Shown here one piece after another: positions 1-9,959 of a stretch of DNA of 64,000 nucleotides. Position 1 is the first letter of the stretch. Every line of letters begins with the position of its first letter. Location: positions 1,103,102 through 1,167,101 of the forward strand of contig NZ_BMJA01000001.1 in assembly GCF_014642835.1 (NCBI RefSeq), in the 5' to 3' direction. This DNA is from Dyella nitratireducens (GTDB lineage: Bacteria > Pseudomonadota > Gammaproteobacteria > Xanthomonadales > Rhodanobacteraceae). Below the pieces are notes generated by a model. That model had not been told where the DNA came from, made no database searches, and was given only the letters and a program-made list of their open reading frames with translations. The translations under genes and the position numbers were made by a program.

Positions 1-336
1 GCGCATTCAGCCGTATGCCTGCACGTCTTCAGTGATGATCCCGAAGCCGTGGGCATCTATTTGCGTGAACATGGCGTTCCATTCGAAACGCAGACGCGGC
101 GCCTGCGCATCAGCCGTGATGAGCAGGTCGAGTACCCGGTACTGCTGTTCGCCGCCGACAATCTTCCCTTCGATCTCACCGTGCTGCCGCATAACGCCCT
201 GCGCCAGGCACCGCTCGATCGTGTGGATGAAAAACCGATGCGCCGCGCATCGCTAGCTTCGGTGGAGATCATGCTGTCAGAGGAAGACGAGCAACAGGAT
301 GATTTCGAGCGAAAACTAGCAGCTGCGCTTAAATAA
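1..336 (+). CDS. Conserved hypothetical protein, C-terminal part
   Basis: The reading frame is open from the first base of the window to a TAA stop, so the gene begins upstream and only the last 111 residues are visible. The fragment is soluble-looking, with an acidic C-terminal tail (LSEEDEQQDD) and a conserved-looking segment around LPFDLTVLPHNALRQ followed by RRASL. I do not recognise the family with certainty and assign no function. It converges on gltA, and the two share a bidirectional terminator just beyond its stop. Confidence 0.7.
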   Translation, partial: AHSAVCLHVFSDDPEAVGIYLREHGVPFETQTRRLRISRDEQVEYPVLLFAADNLPFDLTVLPHNALRQAPLDRVDEKPMRRASLASVEIMLSEEDEQQDDFERKLAAALK

Positions 337-348
337 TCGACGCAAACA

Positions 349-375
349 AAAACGCCCGGCATCGCCGGGCGTTTT
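349..375. terminator. Bidirectional rho-independent terminator
   Basis: A 12-bp stem (AAAACGCCCGGC / GCCGGGCGTTTT) surrounds the loop ATC and has A/T runs on both sides. It lies between the convergent ends of the leading gene fragment and gltA, so it can serve both. Confidence 0.9.
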
Positions 376-391
376 CATATGGCGCGCCTGA

Positions 392-1687
392 TCAGCGCTT
401 GTCCGCACTCACATAGTCACGCTTGCCGGCGCCGACATACAGCTGACGCGGACGGCCAATACGCGAACCTGGGGTTTCGTGCTGCTCGATCCAGTGCGCG
501 ATCCAGCCGGCGGTACGCGCAATCGCAAACATCACCGTAAACATCTCGGTAGGAATGCCCAGCGCCTTGTAGATGATGCCGGAATAGAAGTCCACGTTCG
601 GATACAGCTTGCGCTCGACGAAGTAATCGTCTTTCAGTGCAGCTTCTTCCAGCTTCATGGCCACATCGAGCAGTGGGTCGTTCACACCCATCTCGGCCAA
701 CACTTTGTGGCACATCTCGCGGATGATCTTCGCGCGCGGATCGAAATTCTTATACACACGATGGCCGAAGCCCATCAGACGGAAGTTGTCGTTCTTATCC
801 TTGGCACGCTTGACCGCGGTTTCCACCTTGTCCGGCGAGCCGATCTCCTCAAGCATCTTCAGCACAGCTTCGTTGGCGCCACCGTGTGCCGGACCCCACA
901 GAGCAGTAATGCCAGCAGCAACCGAAGCATACGGGTTCGCGCCGGTGGAACCGACGAGGCGTACCGTGGAAGTGGACGCGTTCTGTTCGTGATCTGCGTG
1001 CAGGATGAACAGCAAATCCAACGCCTTCGCGCACGTTGGGCTGAGCTCCAGCGGCTCGCTCGGCACCTCGAACATCATGTGTAGGAAGCGGTTGACGTAT
1101 TCGAGATTGTTGCGCGGATAGCGGAAGGGCCAGCCGATCGAGTAGCGATAGCACGCTGCAGCGATCGTCGGCATCTTCGCGATCAGGCGAATTGCCGCCA
1201 GCTTGCGGTCTTCAGGGTTATCGACATCCAGATCTTCATGATAGAAGGCCGACAGCGAGGCCACCGATGCAGCCAGCATGGCCATCGGATGCGCGTCGTG
1301 ATGGAAGCCCTGGAAAAAATTCTTGTGCGACTCATGCATCATCGTGTGATGCGTGATGTCGTTTTCGAACGAGGCAAACTGAGTCTTGTTCGGCAGCTCG
1401 CCGTTCAGCAGCAAATACGCCACTTCGAGGAAGCTGGACTTTTCCGCAAGCTGTTCGATCGGATAGCCGCGATACATCAACACACCCTCATCACCATCGA
1501 TATACGTGATGGCGCTCTTGGTGCTTGCAGTACTGCCGTAACCCGGATCGTAGGTGAAATGCCCGGTGTCCTTGTACAAGGGGGCAATGTCGATGCAGGC
1601 GGGGCCAAGCGTGCCGCTGAGCAGAGGGAGCTCACTGCTACGGCCGTTGGACTCATCAACCAGCTTGACGGACTTGGAATCGGACAC
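392..1687 (-). CDS. gltA: Citrate synthase (type II)
   Basis: Condenses oxaloacetate and acetyl-CoA to citrate, the entry step of the TCA cycle, in the cytoplasm. The 431-residue length fits the hexameric, NADH-sensitive proteobacterial type. Catalytic motifs are visible: ADHEQNAST with His about 233, GFGHRVYK with His about 309, and NVDFYSG with Asp about 366. The start is GTG, preceded by a strong AGGAGG ribosome-binding site six bases away. It is monocistronic, facing the gene fragment at the window edge and separated from rpmE2 upstream by about 240 bp. Confidence 0.98.
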   Translation of the reverse strand: MSDSKSVKLVDESNGRSSELPLLSGTLGPACIDIAPLYKDTGHFTYDPGYGSTASTKSAITYIDGDEGVLMYRGYPIEQLAEKSSFLEVAYLLLNGELPNKTQFASFENDITHHTMMHESHKNFFQGFHHDAHPMAMLAASVASLSAFYHEDLDVDNPEDRKLAAIRLIAKMPTIAAACYRYSIGWPFRYPRNNLEYVNRFLHMMFEVPSEPLELSPTCAKALDLLFILHADHEQNASTSTVRLVGSTGANPYASVAAGITALWGPAHGGANEAVLKMLEEIGSPDKVETAVKRAKDKNDNFRLMGFGHRVYKNFDPRAKIIREMCHKVLAEMGVNDPLLDVAMKLEEAALKDDYFVERKLYPNVDFYSGIIYKALGIPTEMFTVMFAIARTAGWIAHWIEQHETPGSRIGRPRQLYVGAGKRDYVSADKR

Positions 1688-1857
1688 GGAAACCTCCTAC
1701 GCATGGGTCGCCACCGGGGCAACCGCATAACGGCAACCAGCCGGTGAGGGAAAGTCGCATCGACGTGGGGGAAAAGCGGCGATGCATCCCATCCATTATC
1801 GCACATCGGATTACAAACAATCCGAAAGCGCATGGTCCGATTGACAAGCGTGAAAAC

Positions 1858-1888
1858 GCACAAGGCAGGCGCGAGGCCTGCCTTGTGC
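1858..1888 (-). terminator. Terminator of rpmE2
   Basis: A 13-bp perfect stem (arms 1858-1870 and 1876-1888, loop GCGAG) is followed on the minus strand by GTTTTCA. It lies about 40 bases after the rpmE2 stop. Confidence 0.8.
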
Positions 1889-1928
1889 AAAATCATTGAA
1901 TCTGCCCCGAGGAGCAGTTCGCAAAGAA

Positions 1929-2174
1929 TTACTTTTGCGCGTAACGACGGCGGAACTTGTCCACGCGGCCACCGGCATCGATGGTCTTCTGCTTGCCGGT
2001 GTAGAACGGGTGCGAGTGGCTGGAGATATCCACCTTGACCAGCGGGTACTCGTTGCCGTCTTCCCACTTGACGGTTTCCTTGGTTGCAATCGTGGAGCGC
2101 GTCAGGAACGCGAACTCGGACGAAAGATCCTGGAACACCACCTGACGGTAATTCGGATGGATATCGGGCTTCAT
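1929..2174 (-). CDS. rpmE2: 50S ribosomal protein L31 type B
   Basis: This 81-residue bL31 paralogue begins [10 protein letters not shown] and contains [10 protein letters not shown], both typical of the family. It has no cysteines, so it is the zinc-independent (type B) form that in many bacteria replaces the zinc-binding L31 under zinc limitation. That regulation is family knowledge; I found no clear Zur box upstream. The ATG at 2174 is chosen because the homologous region begins there; the frame stays open further upstream but that stretch does not look like L31. A hairpin terminator follows. Confidence 0.95.
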   Translation of the reverse strand: MKPDIHPNYRQVVFQDLSSEFAFLTRSTIATKETVKWEDGNEYPLVKVDISSHSHPFYTGKQKTIDAGGRVDKFRRRYAQK

Positions 2175-2245
2175 GACGGACTCAAAGCGTGCGTGAAAAG
2201 AGCGGTATTGTATCGACCGCTCGGAGGTTGGGTCAAGCCGCCCGT

Positions 2246-3193
2246 TCAGGCCTGCTGGAGGGCACCCAGGGCTCGCTGCACCATGGCCGCGAACTTGAGC
2301 TGATCCAGCTCCAATACCACATTGGCCTGAGCATGCCGGCCTAACCGATCGCCCCAATCGACCACCGTGGCACCGCGAGTCAAGCGGCCATCCAACTCCA
2401 CGCCCACCCAGCGTTGCGCGCTGCGCACCACCACCGACGGGTCAATGGCGACGGCCATCGCAAGCGCATCAGCAGCAATAATGCCCCGGCGTCCGCGCCT
2501 GCTATTAGTCTCACGAGCCACTTGGAAAACACGGCCAAAGAACTGAGCCCGATGGTCGCCCGCCGCCAGCCATTGGTCGAATTCGTCCTCATCGAAGGCA
2601 TGCCGCAGGGTCAGTTCCCAGTCGACCAGATCGAAATCAGGAAAACCCTCGAACACCACGTGTGCTGCTTCCGGGTCGAAGCCGACATTGAATTCGGCAG
2701 GCACCCGACCAGTGTTGCCATGCCCGGTGACCGCGCCGCCCATCACCACCAAGCGCTTCACGCGCTGCGGCAAGGAGGGATCCAATCGCAACGCCAGCGC
2801 AAGGTTAGTGAGCGGCGCCAGCGCTACCAGCGTGATCTCGCCCGGATGCTCGCGTGTCAGGCGAAGTATCGCCAGCGCAGCGTGCTCGTCCATCGTTGCA
2901 ACCTTGGGCTCGGGAAAACCAACATCGCCCAAACCATCATGACCATGCACGAATGCCGCATCTTCCTCGGGCAAGTGCACCAGAGGCGTCGGACAACCGG
3001 CAAACACCGGCGTGGATGCACCCACCAGATCCACCAGCGTACGTGCATTGCGCGTGGTGTGCGCAAGACCGACATTGCCGGCAGCAATGCTAAGGCCAAG
3101 TACGTCGGCGTGAGCATGCGCCATCAGGATGGCAAGGGCATCGTCTACGCCGGGATCAGTATCAATGAGCAACTGTGGCTTGGTCATCGTCAT
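2246..3193 (-). CDS. Inosine/uridine-preferring nucleoside hydrolase family protein
   Basis: Predicted to hydrolyse the N-glycosidic bond of ribonucleosides, releasing base and ribose for purine or pyrimidine salvage. The N-terminal DTDPGVDDA motif (residues 11-19) is the calcium- and ribose-binding signature of the IunH family. VVMGGAV and [11 protein letters not shown] in the middle are further family blocks. The length of 315 aa is normal and there is no signal peptide, so it is cytoplasmic. Substrate preference cannot be read from sequence. It is followed closely by rpmE2 and preceded by recG on the same strand. Confidence 0.9.
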   Translation of the reverse strand: MTMTKPQLLIDTDPGVDDALAILMAHAHADVLGLSIAAGNVGLAHTTRNARTLVDLVGASTPVFAGCPTPLVHLPEEDAAFVHGHDGLGDVGFPEPKVATMDEHAALAILRLTREHPGEITLVALAPLTNLALALRLDPSLPQRVKRLVVMGGAVTGHGNTGRVPAEFNVGFDPEAAHVVFEGFPDFDLVDWELTLRHAFDEDEFDQWLAAGDHRAQFFGRVFQVARETNSRRGRRGIIAADALAMAVAIDPSVVVRSAQRWVGVELDGRLTRGATVVDWGDRLGRHAQANVVLELDQLKFAAMVQRALGALQQA

Positions 3194-3237
3194 GCCATTG
3201 AAGTTGAGCTGTGCATCCTGCTCAAGCTACCTGCTTC

Positions 3238-5352
3238 TCAAGCGCCTGCATAGCGTGCCGCACCGCCGATCCAGCGCTCGATCAAACGCGCGGCGCGCTC
3301 GGGTTGATGCGCCAGCATGTATTCGCCCACCTGCTGCACTGCCGGCAACAAATGTGCATCACGTGCCAGATCGGCCATGCGAAAACTGAGTTGCCCTGTC
3401 TGGCGAGTGCCCAGTACTTCGCCAGGGCCGCGCAGTTCCAGATCTTTCTCGGCGATACGAAAACCATCGTTGGTTTCGCGCATCACCTGCAGGCGCTCGC
3501 GCGCAAGCTGCCCGAGTGGCGGTTGATAAAGCAGTACGCAATTGGAAGCCAACGCGCCACGCCCCACCCTCCCGCGCAACTGATGCAATTGCGACAGACC
3601 AAGGCGCTCGCTGTTCTCGATCACCATCAGGCTGGCATTAGGCACGTCCACACCCACCTCGATGACGGTAGTGGCCACCAGCACCGACAATTCGCCGGCC
3701 TTGAATGCGTCCATCGCCACCTGCTTTTCTTTCGGTTTCATGCGCCCATGAATCAAGCCCACTCGGAGTTCGGTCAGAGCGTGCGAAAGTTCCGCATGCG
3801 CCGCTTCCGCAGCCTGCGCACGCAATTGTTCGGACTCTTCGATCAGCGTGCATACCCAGTAAGCCTGTCGCCCTTCCATGCAAGCCGCACGAATGCGTTC
3901 GATGACTTCGATACGCCGCGCATTGGAAATCGCAATCGTCTGCACCGGCGTGCGACCCGGTGGCAGTTCATCGATAGCGGAAATATCCAGGTCAGCGTAA
4001 GCGCTCATTGCGAGAGTGCGCGGAATCGGGGTTGCCGTAAGCACGAGTTGATGCGGCACCCAGTCGCCTTCCAATCCTTTGTCGCGCAAAGCCAGGCGCT
4101 GCTGTACGCCGAAGCGATGTTGTTCGTCGACGATCACCAGGCCAAGCTGTGCAAACGCCACACCCTCTTGCATCAAGGCATGCGTGCCGATCACGATCGG
4201 CGCACCTGCAGCCACGCGTTGCATCGCCTGCTGGCGCGCCTTGCCCTGCTGTTTGCCGGCCAGCCATTCGACATGGATACCCAACGGCTCCAGCCAATGG
4301 CGGAAGTTGCGCAGATGTTGTTCCGCCAGCAGCTCTGTCGGTGCCATCAACGCGACCTGGTAGCCGGCCTCGACAGCAGCCAATGCCGCCGCGCAAGCCA
4401 CCGCTGTCTTGCCGGAACCAACATCACCCTGCACCAGACGCAACATGGGGCGTGGTTGCGAGATATCCGCCGTGATGTCCTGGATGACGCGCTGTTGCGC
4501 TTTCGTCAACTGAAATGGTAATGATGTCAGCCAGCGATGCCGCAACGTCCCATCACCGCCCAACACAGGTGCGCGCCGCTCGCGCACTGCTGCGCGCAAA
4601 CGCTTCAGGCTCATGTGCTGAGTGAGCAACTCCTCAAAAGCCAGGCGCTGCTGTGCGGGATGACGCCCCTGGATCAACTGATCCATGCGCGCGTCGGGCG
4701 GCGGCCGATGCACGTACAACAACGCTTCGCGCAGCGACGTCAATCCGAATTTCGCGCACAGCTTGGGCGGAATCAGTTCCAGTTCCGCATCGGCAGGGAG
4801 CCGCTGTAGCGCCTTGTCGATAATGCTACCCAAGCGCTTTTGCCCTAGCCCCTCGGTGGCGGGATAGACGGGCGTGAGCCGCTCATCCAGCGCGACAGGC
4901 GCCTCCTCCGTCAAGCGGCGATATTGTGGATGCACCATCTCCAGACTGCCGTTGCCTTGGCGTACTTCGCCATAGCAAAGCAGACGTGTGCCCACCTGGA
5001 ATTGCTCTGCCTGCGCGCGATTGAAATGGAAGAAGCGCAGCAGCAAGGTGTGCATCACCCCGTCGCCGACTGCCACCTTCAATTGTGGTCGATAGCGGAA
5101 GCCTTTCTCGACCGCCTCCACCGTGCCAACGACTTGCGCACGCATACCCGGATGTAAGTCCGCCAGCGGGGTGAGATGCGTGCGGTCTTCATAGCGCAGC
5201 GGCAGATGAAACCACAGATCCTGCACGCAATGCAGACCCAGCCGTGTGAACGACTCGAGCAGAGCCGGGCCGACACCACCGAGGGCCGTCGCTGGCAACT
5301 TGCCCGGATCGTCGGTCGCCACTATGGCAGGTTGAGGTTTTGGGGCAGCCAT
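3238..5352 (-). CDS. recG: ATP-dependent DNA helicase RecG
   Basis: A branched-DNA helicase that remodels stalled replication forks and Holliday junctions. The N-terminal wedge/OB domain (about residues 60-170) precedes the motor, with Walker A GDVGSGKTA near residue 310, the DEQHRFG (DExH) motif and a QLRGRVGRG motif VI block. It is 704 aa from the ATG used here. A GTG eight codons upstream is in frame, but the ATG at 5352 has an AGGA just before it and begins the conserved region. It is the distal gene of the spoT-ridA-recG group on the minus strand. Confidence 0.97.
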   Translation of the reverse strand: MAAPKPQPAIVATDDPGKLPATALGGVGPALLESFTRLGLHCVQDLWFHLPLRYEDRTHLTPLADLHPGMRAQVVGTVEAVEKGFRYRPQLKVAVGDGVMHTLLLRFFHFNRAQAEQFQVGTRLLCYGEVRQGNGSLEMVHPQYRRLTEEAPVALDERLTPVYPATEGLGQKRLGSIIDKALQRLPADAELELIPPKLCAKFGLTSLREALLYVHRPPPDARMDQLIQGRHPAQQRLAFEELLTQHMSLKRLRAAVRERRAPVLGGDGTLRHRWLTSLPFQLTKAQQRVIQDITADISQPRPMLRLVQGDVGSGKTAVACAAALAAVEAGYQVALMAPTELLAEQHLRNFRHWLEPLGIHVEWLAGKQQGKARQQAMQRVAAGAPIVIGTHALMQEGVAFAQLGLVIVDEQHRFGVQQRLALRDKGLEGDWVPHQLVLTATPIPRTLAMSAYADLDISAIDELPPGRTPVQTIAISNARRIEVIERIRAACMEGRQAYWVCTLIEESEQLRAQAAEAAHAELSHALTELRVGLIHGRMKPKEKQVAMDAFKAGELSVLVATTVIEVGVDVPNASLMVIENSERLGLSQLHQLRGRVGRGALASNCVLLYQPPLGQLARERLQVMRETNDGFRIAEKDLELRGPGEVLGTRQTGQLSFRMADLARDAHLLPAVQQVGEYMLAHQPERAARLIERWIGGAARYAGA

Positions 5353-5433
5353 TCCTGCAAGACTAACCGAGCACACCCACGTAGCGCATATAGACTGCCG
5401 ACGAATGCTGTCAGCAGTCTGCGTGCAGATGGA

Positions 5434-5817
5434 TCAGTCCAGCACCATGACGGCGTCCACTTCTACCTGTGCCCCCTTGGGCAGGCCAGCAACCTCGATG
5501 GTGGAACGCGCCGGATACGGCGGCTGGAAGTATTCATTCATGACTGCGTTGACGGCCGTGAAGTTAGCCAGATCGGTGACGTAGATGCCCACACGCACGA
5601 TCTGCTCGAACGAACCACCGGCGGCTTCCGCCACAGCCTTGAGATTGTCGAACACGCGACGGGTCTGCGTGCTGATGTCACCTTCCACCAGGATGCCGCT
5701 GGACGGGTCGAGCGGAATCTGGCCAGAGAAATAAACAGTGTTGCCGGCGCGTACGGCTTGCGAGTACGGACCAATGGCGGCTGGTGCTTTGTCAGTGGCA
5801 ATGATGGTGCGGGGCAT
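5434..5817 (-). CDS. ridA: RidA family reactive intermediate/imine deaminase
   Basis: Hydrolyses reactive enamine/imine intermediates such as 2-aminoacrylate formed by PLP enzymes, protecting those enzymes from damage. The 127-residue protein matches the family length. It shows IGPYSQAV near the start, SGQIPLD, and PARSTIEV, whose arginine is the conserved substrate-binding residue. An in-frame ATG three codons upstream (5826) is possible, but [12 protein letters not shown] aligns with known RidA N-termini. It lies between spoT and recG, a common gammaproteobacterial arrangement. Confidence 0.95.
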   Translation of the reverse strand: MPRTIIATDKAPAAIGPYSQAVRAGNTVYFSGQIPLDPSSGILVEGDISTQTRRVFDNLKAVAEAAGGSFEQIVRVGIYVTDLANFTAVNAVMNEYFQPPYPARSTIEVAGLPKGAQVEVDAVMVLD

Positions 5818-5868
5818 GGGGATCATCCGTTCGAAGCGAAAACGGAAGTGTAGCGAGAGAATGGCGCG

Positions 5869-8037
5869 CTACAACGGATACCGATACGCTCCACTCACCA
5901 CCCCCGTCCGCCGCACGCGCCGAATGACCTCGGCCAGATGCTTACGGTTCTTCACTTCGATGGTGAAGATCAGCGTGGCAGCGGAGGTATCGCGCTCGAC
6001 GTATTCCACATTTTCGATGTTGGAATCCGCGGCGGCGATCGCCGCCGCCACCGTGGCGAGCACGCCGGGCCGATTGATCACTTCGATGCGCAGCTCGGCA
6101 CGGTAATCGCCCTGTACGTCGCGATCCCATTCGATGTCCACGCAACGTTCGGGTGTGGATTTGCGCAGCTCGGCCATGTTTGGGCACTCGGTGCGGTGCA
6201 CGACGATGCCCTTACCCGGTGACAGGTAGCCAACGATCTCGTCGCCCGGCAGCGGATGGCAGCAATTGGCAAAGCTCAATACACCGCGCTCGGCGCCAGT
6301 GATATGGATCTTCTCCGTGGGATGCGTCAGCGGTGCGCCACGTACGGACGTGCCACGCGATGTCACCAACTGGCTAGCGACCTGATCAGGCATGCGGTTG
6401 CCGAGTGCGATGTCTGCGAGCAGCTCTTCCAGTCGCTTGAGCTTGGATTTGTGCAGGAATTTTTCCAGCGCCTCCGGCTGGATGGCATCCAGGCTGGTGC
6501 CCAGCGCATCAAGCGCGCGATCGAGCATGCGATGACCGAAGTCCACCGCATCCTCATGCTGGAGATGCTTCAGGTATTGGCGGATTGCAGTACGCGCCTT
6601 ACCGGTAACCACGAATTCCAGCCAGGCCGGATTGGGGACCGCCGAAGGCGCCGTGATGATCTCGACCAGTTGCCCCGACTCCAATCGTGCGCGCAGCGGC
6701 AACAGCTTCTTGTCCACACGTGCTGCCACCGCGTGATCGCCCACGTCAGTATGCACAGCATAGGCAAAATCCAGCGCCGTGGCATTGCGGGGCAGCGAGA
6801 GAATATCGCCGCGCGGCGTGAACAAATAGGTTTCATCGGGGAACAAGTCGATCTTGACGTTCTCGATGAACTCCGCCGCGGAAGGTGTGTTCGCCTGGCT
6901 GTCGGCCAATGCAGAAAGCCATTCGCGCGCACGCGCTTGCGCACTGTTCGCAGGGCCGCTTTCCGTCTTGTATGCCCAATGCGCCGCCACGCCACGCTCA
7001 GCCACCGAGTCCATTTCCTCGGTGCGGATCTGCACTTCGATCGGTGCACCGAACGGCCCAAGCAGGACGGTGTGCAGCGATTGGTAACCGTTGGCCTTGG
7101 GGATCGCGATGAAGTCCTTGAAGCGGCGATCGACCGGCTTGTACAAAGCATGCACTACGCCCAGCGCCATGTAGCAACTCATCGCTGTGTCGGTTACGAC
7201 GCGGAAACCATACACGTCCATGAGCTGCGCGAAGCTCTTATGCTCGTTGCGCATCTTGGAGTAGATGCTCCACGGGGACTTGATACGCCCAACCACACGC
7301 ACCGGAATGCGTTCCTCAACCAACCGCGCGGTGAGTGCCCCTTCGATGCGGCTCATCGCCTCGCGGCGGTTGCCTAGCGCCGCACGGATGCGTTCGCTGA
7401 TGACACGGTAGCGATCGGGATGCATCGCACGGAAGCCCAGATCCTGCAGCTCCGCCTTGATCTTGTTCATGCCAAGGCGCTGTGCGATGGGGGCGTAGAT
7501 TTCCAAGGTCTCGCGCGCGATACGGCGGCGCGATGGAGGATCTTTTGCGCCGAGCGTGCGCATGTTGTGCAAGCGATCGGCCAGTTTGATCAGGATCACG
7601 CGCAAATCGCGAGCCATCGCCAGAAGCATCTTGCGGAAGCTTTCCGCATCGGCCTCCTGGCGGCTGGAAAAGCGCATCTTGTCCAGTTTGGTGACGCCGT
7701 CGACCAATTCCGCGACCGGCTCGCCGAACTCACCAGCCAATTCGGGGCGCGTGAGCTCGGTGTCTTCCAGCGTGTCATGCAGGATCGCCGCGATGATGGT
7801 TTCCGCATCCATGCCGAACTCGGCCAGGATGCCGGCCACGGCAATGGGATGGGTGATGTACGGCTCGCCGCTCTTGCGTGTCTGCCCTTCGTGCGCCACC
7901 GCGCCTACCTGATAGGCGCGCACCACACGGGCTACCTGCTGCTCGGGCAGGTAGGCAAGGCGTTCTTTCAATGCCAACACGTAGGGTGGCAATGCGGACG
8001 TATCCTGGGAATCCGGATGCGTGGCCGCGGTCGTCAT
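5869..8037 (-). CDS. spoT: Bifunctional (p)ppGpp synthetase/hydrolase
   Basis: Makes and degrades the alarmone (p)ppGpp. Domains in order: HD hydrolase (ILHDTLEDT, HD at about 87-88), synthetase domain (GRIKSPWSIYSKM and YGFRVV), TGS (about 400-460), and a C-terminal ACT domain (about 648-720). The synthetase carries an RFKD sequence, the RxKD signature of bifunctional enzymes rather than the ExDD form of monofunctional RelA, and the HD residues are intact, so both activities are expected. The order is rpoZ-spoT-ridA-recG, with 136 bp between rpoZ and spoT. Confidence 0.97.
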   Translation of the reverse strand: MTTAATHPDSQDTSALPPYVLALKERLAYLPEQQVARVVRAYQVGAVAHEGQTRKSGEPYITHPIAVAGILAEFGMDAETIIAAILHDTLEDTELTRPELAGEFGEPVAELVDGVTKLDKMRFSSRQEADAESFRKMLLAMARDLRVILIKLADRLHNMRTLGAKDPPSRRRIARETLEIYAPIAQRLGMNKIKAELQDLGFRAMHPDRYRVISERIRAALGNRREAMSRIEGALTARLVEERIPVRVVGRIKSPWSIYSKMRNEHKSFAQLMDVYGFRVVTDTAMSCYMALGVVHALYKPVDRRFKDFIAIPKANGYQSLHTVLLGPFGAPIEVQIRTEEMDSVAERGVAAHWAYKTESGPANSAQARAREWLSALADSQANTPSAAEFIENVKIDLFPDETYLFTPRGDILSLPRNATALDFAYAVHTDVGDHAVAARVDKKLLPLRARLESGQLVEIITAPSAVPNPAWLEFVVTGKARTAIRQYLKHLQHEDAVDFGHRMLDRALDALGTSLDAIQPEALEKFLHKSKLKRLEELLADIALGNRMPDQVASQLVTSRGTSVRGAPLTHPTEKIHITGAERGVLSFANCCHPLPGDEIVGYLSPGKGIVVHRTECPNMAELRKSTPERCVDIEWDRDVQGDYRAELRIEVINRPGVLATVAAAIAAADSNIENVEYVERDTSAATLIFTIEVKNRKHLAEVIRRVRRTGVVSGAYRYPL

Positions 8038-8173
8038 GGAGTCACGACGCCCGTTCAGGCGGTCGCCTCACTGCAAAGTCTGAGAGAAAGGATAGGGGGG
8101 CGCGACGCGAAACTTGCCGATCCGGTGCAACCGGCTCGACATTTACTGCACCGTCGACAGCCGCCGCCATCCA

Positions 8174-8464
8174 TCAATCGTCTCCGCCTTTGGAGAGATC
8201 GTCGTCCACTTCCTGCGCCGCCCATTCCAGGGCCTCGCGTTCTGCGCGTTCGCGCTCGGCACGGTCGATCTCGTCGATGGTGACCTGGTCGATCCGGCGA
8301 TCGGCGATTTCACGCAGCGCCAACACGGTGGGCTTATCGTTATCGGGATTGACGGCCGGTTCGGCGCCATTAGCGAGCTGGCGAGCGCGTTTGGTCGCCA
8401 TCAAAACCAGTTCGAAACGGTTGTTGACCACCTCGAGGCAGTCTTCCACGGTGATACGGGCCAT
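8174..8464 (-). CDS. rpoZ: RNA polymerase omega subunit
   Basis: The small RNA polymerase subunit that helps beta-prime folding and forms part of ppGpp site 1. [30 protein letters not shown] is the conserved omega core, shown here as its opening pattern ([21 protein letters not shown]). The 96-aa protein has an acidic C-terminus. An AAGGA precedes the ATG. It is normally directly downstream of gmk, but here gmk is about 4.8 kb away across the mla genes. The 213 bp upstream to mlaA form a divergent promoter region that includes an AT-rich stretch at 8620-8660. Confidence 0.97.
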   Translation of the reverse strand: MARITVEDCLEVVNNRFELVLMATKRARQLANGAEPAVNPDNDKPTVLALREIADRRIDQVTIDEIDRAERERAEREALEWAAQEVDDDLSKGGDD

Positions 8465-8678
8465 GGGAAATCCTTGAACTATAAAAACTTATACGGCCTT
8501 GTAGTTTATCGACCGGTTACCCGGCTGGCAACGCGACAGGCTCGCAGGCATGGCGAACAAGCTCTATTATGCCCGGCCGTCGCACGCCAGCTCGAAACCA
8601 TGCTGCAATACGTGCACAATATAGAACTAGAAAGTACACATATAATTTCCCCAACCTTTTGCAGCGGACTCCCTCTCG

Positions 8679-9542
8679 ATGCCTTCCCTGCCCCGTCTTG
8701 CCGCACTAAGCCGTCTCGCGCCCGCCATCGCCATGCTTGCCCTGCTGGCAGGTTGCGCCATCGCTCCGCCTCGTACCGATGACCCGCTGGAGAAGTTCAA
8801 CCGTAAGAGCTACGCCTTCAACATGGCGCTGGACAAGCACGTGCTGCGTCCGGTGGCCGTGGGCTACACCAAGGTCACGCCCAAGCCCGTACAGACCTCG
8901 GTCAGCAACTTCTTTACCAATATCAAGCTGCCGATCAGCATCGCCAACAATTTGCTGCAGGCCCGTCCTAGCGACGCGATGACCGACACCGGACGCTTCC
9001 TGATCAATATGACCGTTGGCGTGGCCGGCTTCTTCGATCCGGCCACGAAAATGCAGATCCCGATCAAGGAGACCGATTTCGGCATCACCCTGGCCCGCTG
9101 GGGTGTCCCGGAGGGCGACTTCCTGATGATCCCGCTGCTAGGTCCGTCCACCTTCCGCGACGTGTGGCAGTACCCGGTGGACGGCTACCTGTTTGACCCG
9201 ATCAGCTACTTCGAGCGCAATCATCAGTTCCATTGGGGCCAGTACTACATCCCCGAAGTGGTCTATTTCATCCAGATGCGCGCCCAGTTGCTCGATGCCG
9301 ACAGCTTCCTGCAGACGGCCTATGACCCCTACGCCTTCGTGCGTGATGCCTGGCGCCAGAACCGCCTGAACAAGATCTATGACGGCAACCCGCCCGCAGA
9401 TGTGATGCTGAAGCTGCAGCAGGGCCAAGGCTCCAACAACCAGGATCAGAATTTCGATCCCTCTGAGTTGCTGAAAGAACAACAGCAATGGGAACAGAAG
9501 CAGAAGCAGCAGAACAATTCGGGTAACCCGTCCGGCGGCTAA
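8679..9542 (+). CDS. mlaA: Outer-membrane lipid asymmetry lipoprotein MlaA (VacJ)
   Basis: Removes mislocalised phospholipid from the outer leaflet of the outer membrane and passes it to periplasmic MlaC. A lipoprotein signal peptide ends in the lipobox LLAGC (Cys about 26). The MlaA core follows (DDPLEKFNRKSYAFN, then GVPEGDFLMIPLLGPST). The C-terminal tail is rich in Gln and Asn (QQQWEQKQKQQNNS), a low-complexity extension beyond the core. It is on the strand opposite mlaFEDCB and converges on them, so the six mla genes form two transcripts. Confidence 0.96.
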   Translation: MPSLPRLAALSRLAPAIAMLALLAGCAIAPPRTDDPLEKFNRKSYAFNMALDKHVLRPVAVGYTKVTPKPVQTSVSNFFTNIKLPISIANNLLQARPSDAMTDTGRFLINMTVGVAGFFDPATKMQIPIKETDFGITLARWGVPEGDFLMIPLLGPSTFRDVWQYPVDGYLFDPISYFERNHQFHWGQYYIPEVVYFIQMRAQLLDADSFLQTAYDPYAFVRDAWRQNRLNKIYDGNPPADVMLKLQQGQGSNNQDQNFDPSELLKEQQQWEQKQKQQNNSGNPSGG

Positions 9543-9551
9543 GCTGGTATT

Positions 9552-9628
9552 GAGATCCCCCGATCTGGTTCGTGGGATCTCAATCAAACATGACAAAAAA
9601 CGGGGCTTCCATGAGCCCCGTTTTTTTG
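9552..9628. terminator. Double hairpin terminator between mlaA and mlaB
   Basis: Two inverted repeats lie between convergent mlaA and mlaB. The first is GAGATCCC...GGGATCTC (9552-9581). The second is a rho-independent terminator with the stem ACGGGGCT/AGCCCCGT flanked by A and T runs (9593-9628), usable from both sides. Confidence 0.88.
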
Positions 9629-9650
9629 TCCATGTTTTTTGATACGCCTA

Positions 9651-9959
9651 TCAGTGCAACAGCGGATCCACGCCACAAACCTGGGCAAGCGCCTGCATAC
9701 CTGCTGGCACGTGGCTTACGGTCACACGACGACCACCCTGATCAGCTTCCGATAACGCAGCCAGCACACAAGCCAAGCCAGCACTGTCGCAACTATCTAC
9801 ACCGCCAAGGTCCAGCGTATGCCGATCGTCCTTTGCGAAGGCGCTTCGCATCGCCGCGAGCGCACTCACGGCAGTGGCGAAGTTCAGCGTGCCGGACACG
9901 GCAACCGTGTCCGGCACGTCGGTGGATACTCGAAACTCGCCGGATTTAGTCGGCGCCAT
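9651..9959 (-). CDS. mlaB: STAS-domain protein MlaB
   Basis: The cytoplasmic STAS subunit of the MlaFEDB transporter, which binds the ATPase MlaF. The 102-aa protein has the STAS core LDLGGVDSCDSAGLACVL, where the Asp-Ser-Ala-Gly turn is typical. I chose the ATG at 9959 (MAPTKSGEF) because it gives a short overlap of 14 bases with the mlaC stop; the longer open frame would start with an arginine-rich stretch encoded inside mlaC. It is the last gene of the mlaFEDCB operon. Confidence 0.9.
   Translation of the reverse strand: MAPTKSGEFRVSTDVPDTVAVSGTLNFATAVSALAAMRSAFAKDDRHTLDLGGVDSCDSAGLACVLAALSEADQGGRRVTVSHVPAGMQALAQVCGVDPLLH

Noticed and set aside
3211-4521. 436-aa plus-strand ORF
   Set aside because: Antisense to recG, whose helicase motifs are intact; the ORF has no recognisable family and is rich in His, Gln and Arg, as expected for an antisense frame in G+C-rich DNA.
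6256-7377. 373-aa plus-strand ORF
   Set aside because: Antisense to spoT; no family motifs and composition of a shadow frame.
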